NCBI GenBank assembly: GCA_037693485.1
Contig: CM075349.1
Span: 68,675,001-68,739,000 of the forward strand
Reading direction: 5' to 3'
Length of the DNA: 64,000 bases
From: Kitagawia praeruptora
Lineage: Eukaryota; Streptophyta; Magnoliopsida; Apiales; Apiaceae
Shown: one piece after another, positions 41,817-54,100 of the stretch
Position numbering within the stretch: the first letter of the stretch is position 1
Layout: each line of letters begins with the position of its first letter
Position numbers and translations under genes: made by a program
Notes under the pieces: generated by a model
What the model saw: only the letters and a program-made list of their open reading frames with translations
Databases searched by the model: none
What the model was told of the DNA's origin: nothing

Positions 41817-44800
41817 ATGGATTCCGATCTGCTGGAGATCTCCGGCGAAGACGATTCTCTCATTCAGCAAACTCCTACTTTCCGAAACGACGCCGTCAAA
41901 GTCACCGACGCTTTCTTCTCTCTCTCGCCGCTACAACTTCCGATATCGCCGAATAATCGTCAGTTTTCTACATTTTTCACTTTAGATTTCGTTATTTTTT
42001 TTTATCTAACTCACTGAATTGCGATTTTTCTGTTAGTTTTTTGATTTTTGGTGGTTAATTTGAATTTCTAGGGTCATATGAATTGTTAATTAATTATTCT
42101 CAGTTTAAATGTATAGTTTAATTTGTTGTGTGTGTGTGTGTGTTAATGTTGTGAATGAAAATGTGAATCTACATAATCTAAAAAAAGTGTAAGCAAGTTT
42201 CTTACTAGTAATTTTGATTTGTGTTAGTTGATGATGACTGATTTCGAATTGAGTAGAAATCGTAAAATTAATTTGAGATTTTACACGGTAGAGTAATGTA
42301 CCTAATTAGAGCTTCTTTACGAAATTTTTAATATACTTGTTTTCTTTAAATGACTGCCGTATTGGTTTGAGGTCCTAATTGTGTGTGCTCTGTGTCGCCT
42401 TTACTATACATATGGTTCGTTTAGAAGGATGTTTGAGAAAATGTATCACGGATTGCGTTTTGTTTGTGATTGTATTGTTTTAACGATTATTGTATTCATT
42501 CATGTATTGGTTTAATGTTGTTTATGTTTGTTTAGGGACAGAATTATACACTTTTTGTGTAACTGGTGTAGTGTTTAGATGTTGCAACTGAAGAAAGTGT
42601 TAGTATTTGAGAACAACCGTTTGTGTTTAGGGATTTGTTGTAGTTGTCGTCGATGTGATGTTGTTAGGTGTATTTACTTTTTAAATTTTGATTTCTGCAA
42701 TATGATCAATTTGATTTTGTGCCAGAGAGCATGAGAAATAATGTGGCTCCAAAGAGACCAGGTTGTTCATCTCCAAAAATTAGCAACAAAGAGAACATGG
42801 ATTTTAACAAGGCAGAAGGCCCGAGACTCACTCCACATCAAATGAAAAGGCGAAAAAAAGGTTACAATCTACGAAAAAGCTTAGCGTGGGACAAAGCTTT
42901 TTTCACTGAAGAAGGTGATTATCTTTTTGTCTGATACCTTTATATGTCGAAGTTGATACTGGAAGATTAATGTGAAATATGTCTTTGAATGTTCAAGGTG
43001 TTTTGGATCCTGATGAATTATCAGTGATTAGTGGGACATATGGTAACTCACGTGGAGAGGCATTGTCTGCTATTAGTGAAGAAAGAACGAAATCACCCTA
43101 CAGTAGTTCCAAGTATACATTTGCTTCCGAAAATTTGCAAGCTTTATCAGCAAGCAAGAATAGAAACAACGGTGGTCTCTTGATGCCACAGCATAATTTA
43201 CTAGCTGCTGATTCTAAGGTTAGTTGTAAGCTTTATGAATGCTATACTGTTCTTTTCTTGTAACTACTTTGTGGTTGCTGGGGTAAATTATGTTGTCCAC
43301 TGGTAATGCAGGGAGTTCATTCAAATAGTGGTAGTAGCTGTAATAGAAGTGGGGCTAAAAGTGGTAGATGTCCAAGACCTTTGCCGTCATCTTCATATCC
43401 TTTTGTGCCTTCACTACAATTTACATTTTACTGGTATTTGCAAAGTACTAAAGTTTTGTTTTTGCTGTCAATTATTAAACTGGTGATTCTTAACTTTTGT
43501 ACTCTAAAAAGACCTGCACATGTGCATAACACCAAATCAGCTATGAAGGTTTCACATCTTCAGAAATTTCCCGATCACAAATCTGGTCCTCATTCACTTC
43601 TTAAAGCTTCTAAGAGCAGTATGCTTGGGACGAGCCAGTTGAAGCATAATCAGATTGCTCATCCAAGTAATGTATTCTACTGCCCTATTTTGTTTTCTAA
43701 TATGGGGCGAGATATATTTGATTTGCAATTTTCTCTGAGTGATCTACCAGGGTGTTTTTTTTTAAGTACATATAAGCAAAAGTTTCTCATTTACTTTTTG
43801 TTCATGCATCAGTAAATACTCACAAGAACATATCTCTTGAAAGCTCCTGTAAAAATGTCGAAAGTACTCGAAATAAAGAAAAATCTGGTCCCAAGTGTAC
43901 ACAGTTACCTGCCAAAGCCTCAGCTCAACCTTCTAGAGAGAATATGGTAAAAACTTGGCACCTAAATTGGACTTCTCTCTGATACTATCCTTGTTGAAGT
44001 TAATGCAATAATTATTGTCATTTGTCTGTTTACTGAATAATCTCATTGGACGTAGACTTCAGTTTAAATATTCTTTATATATGATAAAAGACTATACTAA
44101 TTTTGTATTCGTTAACAGGCAAACTCATCATTGGAAGTAAATTTACTCACCAATCCACCAAGTTCACAAATTAGAAAACCTAATAGGAGTTCAGAGGCAA
44201 ATCTGAAGCCAATAATTCCTTCTAGTACAGAACTTTCAGGTGATGGTCTATACAGAACCAAGGCAGTTGCAGGTTTGCCTCCTCGGAGCACTTCCATTAC
44301 CGTAGGGAATGAGTCTCAGCTTCAAAAAGTGAAACCATCAGGTTTGAGAATGCCCTCGCCGTCATTAGGTTATTTTGCCCAGGTACTGTCGTTATCATAC
44401 AAATAAAATATACTCCTATTTTTGTTCTTATAGTTTCCTCCCACAATAGAATAAACCATACAAGTGGTTCTAATTTCTAACTCGTGCATTCTTCCGTCTT
44501 TTAATTTATTACAGAATAATGCTCAACCTAGCAATATTCAGAAGTGTACTGCAATTGGTTCCCGAAAATCCGTTTGTGACTTTAGGGCCCTACATGCACC
44601 AAAAAACACATCAATGGACATTCCAGAAAATTCAGTAACTGTGGGCTTAAGCTCCAGTATGCAATGCTCGGAACTTGCTGCTTCTAAAGCTGCTATGCAC
44701 AAAGCAACCAAATCAGATTTAATGGTTAGCAATATCAAAAATGGAAACATACCACTTCTGCCGGATAAAAGTTCTGAACCTAAAAGGACTGAGCATAAAG

Positions 44801-47800
44801 TGCATGGTGATATTGGGACTGAAGAAAACATTGGCAGACATGGGAAACACGAAAATACTGAGGAAATTGCTTACGAATTGGATGCAAATGTACAGATTAC
44901 AAATGATCTCATGCTCCTAGAAAGTGGAACCTGCAAGAAGTCGCAAGAAGATAACCATGGCAGAAGAGTTTATACACAATGTCAGGATCAGAAGATAGAT
45001 TTGAAAATATCTCTTTGTAAACCTGAAAACTTTTCTACTAGTTCAGATCTGATGGATGGACAACTAGTGAACCGCCACAATATTACAAATATCAAGAAGG
45101 AGTTAAGTACTTCATCCTACAATTTAGAGCCTCAAAATCATTGCCTTGGATTTGAACAAACTTTCCAGTGTACTCCTGCAATCTGTTCTGAAGAATCCCA
45201 AGGCAAAGAAGTCAATGCGATCAATGAGTTTGTTATTCTTGAAAAAAATGAAGTTGGTAAAAGTGAATCAAGTGGTTCTGAGTTCCTTTCTGCCATATCA
45301 TTAGCTCGAAGTCTAGATGGTGAATTTGATACAAGTTTAATGACGGAGCAGCCTCCTTTGGACGCACAGTCTGGCTTTGTAGAGGCTAGTCTACCAATTG
45401 AAATTGAAGAGTCTTCAATTGGTCCACATTCCAGGCATGAAGTTGAGCCCATTGATAACACTACTTCTTCGAATGTGGGCAAGCCTTTTCTTTGTGATGT
45501 ATCTGGCTCATGGGTCCAGTATGATCAGGCTTCATTAAATGAAGGCGACGAAAGTGAGGCACATAGCTTTAGGAATGATGGCATCATGGAATGTGTTGCA
45601 ACTGATTTTTTCTTGGACGGCAGTGGTGAGGGAAAAACTGTTGACGCATCTCATATTGAATGTGTCGATGGTGTTGTCAAAGAAAGTTCAACATTACGAG
45701 CTTCTAATGGGAGTGAAGCTGATTGTTCTCAGCACGTGTCTCAAATTCAGAATTTCAAGAGAGCACATGAAGATACAGGCGGAGTAGATTTGTTGACTAG
45801 CACGTCTCGTGTTAAACAATCACAGCTGCAACATATGAACATTACTGCGACTACTGAGCAGTTTAGAGAAGAATCAAACCTGTCTTGTTCAGATCTAGTA
45901 AATGGACAACTACTAAACCACACTGAGATTTACAATTTCAAAAGCAAGTCGAGTACGTCTGATAATTTAGAGATTCAAAGTCCCTGCCTAGAGGTTGAAC
46001 AAAATTCCCAGTGTAACCCTGCATTGTGTTCTGAAAAATTCCAAGGAAAAGAAGCCATTGCGAGTACTGACTTTGTTATTCAAGAAAATAATGAAGTTGG
46101 TAGAAGTGAATCAAATGGTTCTGAGGTCATTTTAGCCCTATCAGTAGCTGGAAGTCAAAGTGGTGAACTTGATATGAATCAAATAACAGAGCAGCCTGAT
46201 TTGAAATCGCAGTTTGGTTTTGTAGAGGTTAGTCCGGCCGTTGAAATTCAAGACTGTTCCATTGGTACACATTTCGGCCATCAAGTTGAGACCGTTGATA
46301 CTGCTACTTCTTTTAGTGGGGGCAAGCATCTTCTTGGTGTAGTATCTGGTTCATGGCTCCAATATGATCAGGCTTCATTATCTGAAGGTGGCGAAAGTGA
46401 TGCACATAGCTTTAATAATGCTGCTATCATGGAGTGTGTTCAAAATGATACTTGCTTAGACTGTACTGGTAATGATAACACTGTTGATGCGTCTCAAATT
46501 GAATACACTGGGAGAATAGTAGAAGAAAGTTCGACATTTCGAGCTTCCAGTGAAAGTGAAGCCAAATGTTTTCAGCATCTGTCTCAATTTCAAAATTTTG
46601 AGAGAACACATGACGATAGAAGTGGAGTAGATATTTTGACCAGCAAGTCTCATGTCAAAATATCACATCAGCAAGATATGAACTTTACTTTGACTACTGA
46701 GCAATATAGGGAAGAATCAAATCTGTCTAGTTTGGGCACTATATCTGACCCCTGCTATATGGATAGTGCAGAGGCCTACATGAAGGACAAGGATGCAAGT
46801 ACATCAACGTAAGTGTGTTTTAACAAGCTTTTACATGCCTTCCGAACGTCATTGTGTTGCTTGTTGGTTGCTTCTGATACTTGGAAAGACTCTAATGCTA
46901 TTTCTTTTGACAGCAGGAAACAACCTGAAAGGGGTTCAAATGTACACCAGCATGATGCTGTTCCGTTCTCCAATGCCGTTGATGGTGTCAGGGAGGTAGC
47001 AAAATTATTTGTTCTTTTAAGTATCATCTGTTTGCATATCTTAGTATGTTAATATATGTGAAATGTAGCCTGCATCTATTTGTTTCTCAATACTCCGTAT
47101 AAGAATATGGGTCGGTTGGTTAGGGGGCTGTTGTTGAGAGAGGGGGGGGGGGGTTTAGATAGTTGTAGCTCACGTATGTACTTCAGCAATAGTCTTGAGA
47201 ACATTTATAAAGAAGAAATTATCAAACGAAATACCTACTTCACAGAAATAATTACTTTTTTACTGTACTGGTCATGCCTCTAAAGAACCTATGTTTTCAC
47301 AGAACCTATCTGATAAGTGTTCTGGGGACAGTCGCCATGCTTATATTAAAGACAGTGATGCAACTTTATCAATGTAAGTATCCTTAGCAAGCTCGTACAT
47401 GCCTTCTTACCTTCATCATGTTGCTTATGGTATATTGCATTTGCTTCTGAAACTTGTTAACACTCTAATTTGATTTCTTTTGACAGCAGGGAGCAATCTG
47501 AAAGGAGTACAAAGCCTAATAGTTTAATAATACCACCGCCTGATGCGGTTCCCTTCTCCGATCAATGGTTGGCTGCTATTGAAGCCGCTGGCGAGGTAAA
47601 AAATTTATACTCCCTCCGTTCCTCTCATTTCTTTACAATTTTTTTTCACCAAACGCATTTTAAGGCTCCTAATAAATATAGTTCCATAACTTATTTTAAA
47701 ATTTTCCTTTTTTGTATAAAAGTAGAACAATTCTATTTTTATACAAAAAAAGAAAATTTTAAAAATAAGTTACGGAACTATTCACAAAATGCACCTTAAA

Positions 47801-50541
47801 ATCCGTGCCAGAATTACGTCCCCCAAGGTAAAGAACCAAGGGGGACAGAGGGAGTATGTTTTAAATTTAGTATCATCTTTTTAAATATCTTCTTATGTTA
47901 ATTTATGAGAAATGTAGCTGCTGAGGCGGTGTGTGTTTTACAAAAGAAAAGGCGGTCTTATGAGTTGGTTTGGGCTTTGTGGGGGAGGGGGGATTATAAC
48001 TTTAGGTCATGGAGTCCTGTAGGACTTTACAACAATATTTCTGTACAGGTTGGGCCTCTGAAGAAACGGTATTTACCTCAAAATGTCATAGAAAACGATC
48101 TAATAATACAAGGTGATATGGCTCAGTACTTTATATGATTATATGGCTCTGGAAGGGTATAATAACTTGAGCTTATGCACATGTACTCCTGTAGGACCTG
48201 TACAATGCTATATATCTGTACTTCAACAAGTATCCTGTTAACATTTCTAATAAGAAATTGTCTAACAAATTACTTCCGACACAGAAATCAACACTCTATT
48301 CTAGAGAAAGGCTGTCTTCATTTCAAAATGTCATAAGAACTAATATAATTATTTAAATTTTAACACACATATATAGAAGGCGTATTACTTCACATGGGTC
48401 TGCAGGAAAAATTAGTCTCACTTAAAAAATTCTTTTAAACTGAGATGACTCCACCTTCCATTCCATATGACCATAACTATAGTCCTGTCCTGACCTAGGA
48501 AATTATCTTTCTCAATAAATGTCCTTTTGGTAATACAGCGGTGCATCAGCTAGTACTGTACTAAGTTACTTCATATTTACGTGATGATGTAATAAGAATT
48601 CTAAATTTATCTTGCCTAACATCAGTATTACATAATCGAGCTGCCCTTACTAAAGTAAGTCACTAATAAGTTTTTTCATACGATATATCTTGCACATAAT
48701 TGTTACAGACATTTTATATGTAAAGAAATTCCTAAAACTCTTCGATGTAACACTATTTTGTAAGGGAGCACTGAATAGAGTAGTTCTCTAGAAAAGGCCA
48801 GTGTAAAACCTGATGTGGACTCTTCAGTAAGGAGACTGGTTAGGCCGTAGGGGCTACGGAATAAGGTCCCTATACTCTACTGGAAATTTTTAAACAATAT
48901 TTGTTTATATATTTCCTATTGAACTCATGATGGAATCAATTTCTTCTCTATATCAATAGAATGGAATACGGATCATTTGCTTAGCAATTGATTTGCTAAT
49001 TCTGGAGACAAGCTTGGTTTTAGTTTTTACAATGATATACTAGTTTTCTGGAGGAACTTAAGCATCTAAATGGGTTAAACATTTTATTGGTGCTAGAAAC
49101 TAATAGTAGTGTATGCTACCAGAGCGGTGCTACTCAGTTGGAGTAAAATAAAGTTGATCCCTTTGTAATGACGCTCTATTCCAAATAATTGTTAGTTGAT
49201 CCTTTCAATAAACCTATTGGAGTAAGCATGGTTCTCATTTAACTTCTAGGTTCTTGGTTTGTATCTCATAAGGTGCTTTTCACAGGATATATTGACAAAG
49301 AAAAGTGGTGCTGTGCAAAATTCCCCTCCTGAGAAATCCCTTCCTGAACTAAGTCCATGGTCTCCGGTATGAAACTCCTATTGAATTACTCATACATTTC
49401 TACTTTGGCTATTATGTGTGTATTTCTTCTATATATCAACAATTAATTTCAATCCTTTTAGTATCTGGATTAGTTTGTGTAAAGGTCATGCTTGGTCCCA
49501 TGGTCAAGTGTGTCTACTTATGCACTGGGTATAACTTTTAATCTTTTTTGGTTTTTAACTTATTTTAGATCTAGATACGTCTATGTCGTGGTTATAGTAA
49601 ACTGTCTCTAATCTTGGTAAGTTTGTCTGCTACATGACATTTAGAATTTGAAGTCTAATGTTAAGTTCGGATCTTTACTTACAGACGTGTCATTAGTAGT
49701 TTTATACTAAAATAATTCTTTATGAAGAAGTGCTTTTTAATATTTTTTGCAAGGCCAACAATATTAAAATGTTGATGTATGATATTTCTTCCAGTAAGCC
49801 ATCTATTTTTATTCTTTCTGAGATCTCTGTACTTTATTCACTTTGGCTTTACCCCTTTATATCTGCTTATTTGGTTTTATAATTGTAGAAAACTTATCCC
49901 CTTACAACTCGGTGCTTCATAGGGAATCTTAAAATGCCCATCTTTATGTCTCATTGTGTCTTCCCATTCTCTTTAAAGTTTAAACCTTATGATAGGACAT
50001 TCCAAATGTGCACATTAAAATTAGTCTGCAACGCTTTCCTAAGAAGTCTTCTGTTCTCTGACGATTTTGAACCCGTAAGACACTTATTGCTTTTGCCTTG
50101 AATCAATTTTGTACCATTGCATTCTTTTAAATGAAATTGGTAGTTGTCAAGGGAGTTCTCTCACTGGAAAATGATTCATAATGTACCATTCCCATTGATA
50201 GTTTGTTGACTTGTTTAGACCAGGCTACAAGTCCTGCTACTGTTGTGAACTTGTGATCATAAATGGTATACCTCGTCTATGAAGTTAATAATTGATTTAT
50301 TCTGCTTCGGATGATAACTTTTTTTTACAGAGGTGCAGTAAAGCTCTGTGTAGTATAGTATTGACCTCTCCACAACTCCACACCAGAAATATGGCTAAAA
50401 TGTATATTTTGGTGCACAGTAGCTTATATATCATTATCGGGGCTTAACATTTTTTGTTGCTTTCAGGTGAAACGAAAGACCAATGAGATTGGACCTTTTG
50501 ATTGTACAAAGTACACCAACACTCAACCTGCGGATTCGTAA
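41817..50541 (+). CDS. 13-exon gene, long Ser-rich protein, possible microtubule-associated type
   Basis: Exons (approximate): 41817-41958, 42726-42914, 42998-43218, 43312-43385 (end uncertain), 43512-43666, 43813-43946, 44119-44382, 44515-46808, 46915-46995, 47303-47373, 47487-47595, 49286-49366, 50467-50541; GT-AG borders fit phase. About 1,295 residues, hydrophilic, no membrane span. Conserved-looking blocks: GYNLRKSLAWDKAFFTEEG followed by VLDPDELS near the N-terminus, PFSDQWLAAIEAAGE, and SPWSPVKRK...GPFDCTKY at the C-terminus. From memory these resemble an Arabidopsis plus-end-tracking microtubule protein family (GPT1-like), but I am not sure. Exon 8 contains two tandem copies of 282 codons, and exons 8-end/9 and 10/11 are duplicates. 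A MITE sits in intron 11. Convergent with the NPF gene. Confidence 0.8.
45041..46732 (+). repeat. In-frame 282-codon tandem duplication in exon 8
   Basis: Copy 1 (45041-45886) starts SSDLMDGQLVNRH and ends EESNLSC; copy 2 (45887-46732) starts SCSDLVNGQLLNH and ends EESNLSS. Shared landmarks occur in order: SESSGSE/SESNGSE, VSGSWVQYDQAS/VSGSWLQYDQAS, ESSTLRAS/ESSTFRAS. Offset 846 bp, a multiple of three, so the frame is kept. Confidence 0.92.
46733..47600 (+). repeat. Duplicated exon pair (offset about 570 bp)
   Basis: The end of exon 8 (AYMKDKDAS) matches exon 10 (AYIKDSDAT), and exon 9 (RKQPERG...DAVPFSNAV) matches exon 11 (REQSERS...DAVPFSDQW). The intron between is also copied (GTAAGT..., TACATGCCTTC, TTCTTTTGACAGCAGG). 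The first copy of the pair lacks the WLAAIEAAGE residues. Confidence 0.88.
47610..47854. mobile_element. Stowaway-like MITE, family A, copy 1
   Basis: CTCCCTCCGTTCC to GGGACAGAGGGAG with TA on both sides. Inside are near-palindromic arms (AGTTCCATAACTTATTTTAAA and its complement). Lies in intron 11 of the 13-exon gene. Same family as 55313-55566. Confidence 0.85.
47855..49285 (+). other. Rest of intron 11
   Basis: About 1.4 kb with no further exon seen. GGGGGAGGGG-type tracts at about 47980 and at 47140 (in the preceding copy), and similar ACTGTACTTCAACAAT stretches near 48220, suggest that part of the exon-pair duplication extends as decayed intron copies. Confidence 0.4.
49367..50466 (+). 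other. Intron 12
   Basis: 1.1 kb, AT-rich, no exon or repeat recognised. Confidence 0.45.
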
Positions 50542-51174
50542 TTAGCTAACATTGTACAAGTCAATTTTTATTTTTCGCCTGGCAATCAGAACTGATCTAA
50601 AATGAGATCCCAGTCAGTCTAGCTGTGTCAATGAGATCCCAGTTAGTCTAGCTGTGTCAACACGTACTTTTTCACATATTTTTTATCCCGTTCACATATA
50701 GTGATGAAAGTTAGAAGTTATTTTTACAAGCCTTTTTAATCCATAATTCCACAAGCCTCTCCTTATAAGTGCAACTGTGCATGAGACCCATTTATTAGTA
50801 ACGTGACTACTTGAAATCATCATGAGATCTGCGGAAATTACTCTTGCTATCAAATTATATATCCTAATTCTTCATCTTAATATCATTATTGTAGAGGGGA
50901 AAATGATTTATATGTGTAGGTGTGTTTGACTGTGTGTTGTTTTCCATGATTGTGAAATGTGAAGACATGTTAAGTTCAATAGCAGACCCTTGGCCAACAT
51001 CATTCTTTTCTTCTTTTATAGATTTGGATACTGGCTTCAAAAGAGATCATTATGATATATTTGTTTGCAGATCCCTCACTTTTTTCTGAATCTTATGCAG
51101 ACCTTTTCCCATGTGTATGTTTCATACTATGCATTTCCGTTTAGGGAAAGTCTTTTGATTTTCAATATCTGCAT
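50542..51174. other. Convergent 3' intergenic region
   Basis: Holds the 3' UTRs of both host genes. A 29-bp unit (ATGAGATCCCAGTCAGTCTA...) is directly repeated at about 50602 and 50631. Poly-A sites were not assigned. Confidence 0.5.
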
Positions 51175-54100
51175 TCATTTGTCTAACTTAGACCTATCCT
51201 CCACCTCAATATTTGGATTTTGGTACTCATAGAAATAAGAACAAACTAGAAAATAAGTGAAGTTCAAAACCCCCAAAACTACTATCACCCAGTACACATT
51301 ATCCAACCTCCCATGATTTATATCATCCGGTAACCAGCTTGTCATCCTTCTAGCAGAATCAACTATTGCTGTGCTCAGATAATATGCAATACCAATAAAC
51401 AGAGAAACCATTGCAGTTGATGTACTCTTTAACGATGCAGGAAACTCTTGGTAGTACAATGAAACTTGTCCTGGAAAGTGAAAGGCTTCTCCAACGCCAA
51501 CTATAGCCAATGGCGGCAAAAGCCAAATCACTGATATTGGCAAAATGGAGTCTTTCTGGTGTGACTTAGCTGTGTTGAGTCGCTTCGACTCCACCATTGC
51601 GGACACGGCCATGCTCAAGACATTTAAAACATGGCCAACTGCTATTCTTTGGAGAGGAGTTGGCGGACGACCAGTTAACTTTTTCCACGCGGGATAAAGG
51701 AATCTATCGATCAGTGTTAAGGAAACAGCTGTGAAAATAAATATGAAGACAACCATAGAGCCAGCTGGGATTTGGAAATTAGGTCCAATGTGACGATCCA
51801 TAGTTAGAGCTTGTAGGACTACTAAGCTTCCTTGGATTGCTATAGGAGTGGCTACAAATATACCAGTTGACCATAGTGGGATGATTTTGATTAGGGCTTT
51901 GAGATCTTCTACTTGTTTTACTGTGCATAACTTCCATGGCTTTGCAAGGGAACCGTCTAACTTGATATCCCCTTCAGTTTTCACTGCTGCGGTGTTCAAG
52001 AACCTGCATAACAGATTAGTGAGCCCCCTTCGGTTAAAACAATTAAACTTTAAAAGACCTATCACAAAAACAATATGTTAATTTACCTGCTGCCTATATC
52101 ACAATATTTAATCTTAGTGTTACGACTTGCGACCTCTTTTATAGAAATCGGCCTATTTCTGAAAAATCGTCGATAAATCGGCCAAAAATCGGTCAAAATT
52201 TTGGAACTGATAAATCGCCGATTTTTCAACTGAATCACCCGATAAATCGTAAATCGGTATCTCAACCGAATAGTTCCGATTTCCGAAATCTGCAACATTA
52301 CGACTCATTGTGATAGTAAAAGTGTCTTGCATTTTACAAACTGCACTTTTAATAATAGATAGCTTTCATCATTATTAATTCTCACTGATGGAGTAACAAT
52401 GCTATATGTATGTTGCAAATTGTATATGTTTCTGACAATAACTGCTTACTAGGAATAATGCAAAAAGTAGTCAAAATTTTATATAGGTTTAAATTTGACA
52501 TGTGTGATGGTATCTATATTCAAGAGAGGGAGTCCGTAGATTGTTAAAAAATAATAGTATTGGGCAAGACTTGAGCCTCCCAACAAAGAAAGAGCAAAAG
52601 TCTTTAAATAGAGATTCATCGAGGATGGATGAAATACTCCCTCAGTCTCTTTTTATGTTGCTCATTTGATATGTCGGGACTGTTCATAACATGAGATAAA
52701 TTAATAATTCACGCATAATCTATAAGACCAAATATAATCATGAGTGATCTTATTGGATTCGTATTTATGAGTACATTAATACAATGAAGTTTTTATATTG
52801 AAAACTAATACGAAATTGATGATATTAACGATTAGAAGTGTGCGTTGGCAACCGTGTCTAGAGGAAACGGGCAACATATTTAGAGACGGAGGGAGTAGCA
52901 ATTTCACCAACCGCATTAGAGTTTAATACTCCCTCCGTCTTTAAATATGTTTCCTGTTTCCTCCGGACACGTTTGTCAACGCACACTTTTAATCGTTAAT
53001 ATCTTGAATTTCGTATTAGTATTAAATATAAAAACTTCACTGTATTAAAGTACTCATAAATACGAATCCAACAAGATCACTCATGACTATATTTGGTTTT
53101 ATAGATTAGACGTAAATTAGTAATTTGTCTCATGTTATGAACAATCCCGACATATGAAACGAACAACATATAACGAGACGGAGGGAGTATATTAAGAACA
53201 ATAATGATATACCTGCCAAAATTAAGTTGTATCAAAAATCAGATAATTGTTTAGTATTAAAAATTTCTCATCCTTCTCAAGTAGGGCCATTTGCTCGTGT
53301 TCTCCTTGACAATTATTGTTCTTGACAAATGATTAAGTTTAAAGAAAGCTTACTTTAGGGATTTAGTAGGTAAATGAGCCACCACCTTTTCAACTCCACC
53401 AAGTTGCTCCTGGTAATAATCTTCAGCTTTGATAGATAAGAATACACTTCTTTTTCGAATAGCAGCAACAATGACCCGAGCTAAACCAGTAAATGGACTC
53501 CCATTTGCCTCAACATGTCGATAAAATCGATTTCCCATCACGAAAATAAGCAAACCTAAAAGGTTTGCCAATACAGAGAGGCCAAAACCCAACACCCAAC
53601 TCACACTATCCTCTATATACACAAGAGCTGTTACGCTTACCATTGTGGATACATACATAGTGAAAAAGTACCAGTTGAAAAAACTTCCCTGATTTTTCGA
53701 GTTATCGAATTGATTAGCTCCCATCGTTCCTAAGGTGTATCTTGTTCCCCCCACACCTAAGCACCCCAGAGCTAAACCGGAGTAAAGGATCGAAAGCTGG
53801 AATGGTGATGGAGATTTACATAAACTTGATCCAGTTTCACATTGTGGAGGCCTTAAGGAATCATGTGTGGATGTCACCGTTATAAGAATAACGCCCTGCA
53901 ATTTATGTTACATTATTGAACGTGAAAATTTTATGTATTCCTTGCATGTAAATATTTCTCCTCCGAACTGTCATTAAGTCAACTTTGGCATGCATAAATA
54001 AGAGATTTTTGAGTTTAAAATTGATAAACGTTGTGGTCATAGAACTATTGTAAAAATGCCAAACTAGATCCAATCTTATTATATATATGCAATTACATAT

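Noticed and set aside
43306..43815. 169-codon frame as one uninterrupted exon
   Set aside because: Its middle translates to hydrophobic intron-like sequence; splice sites and flanking conserved segments favour two exons, although the donor near 43386 is weak.
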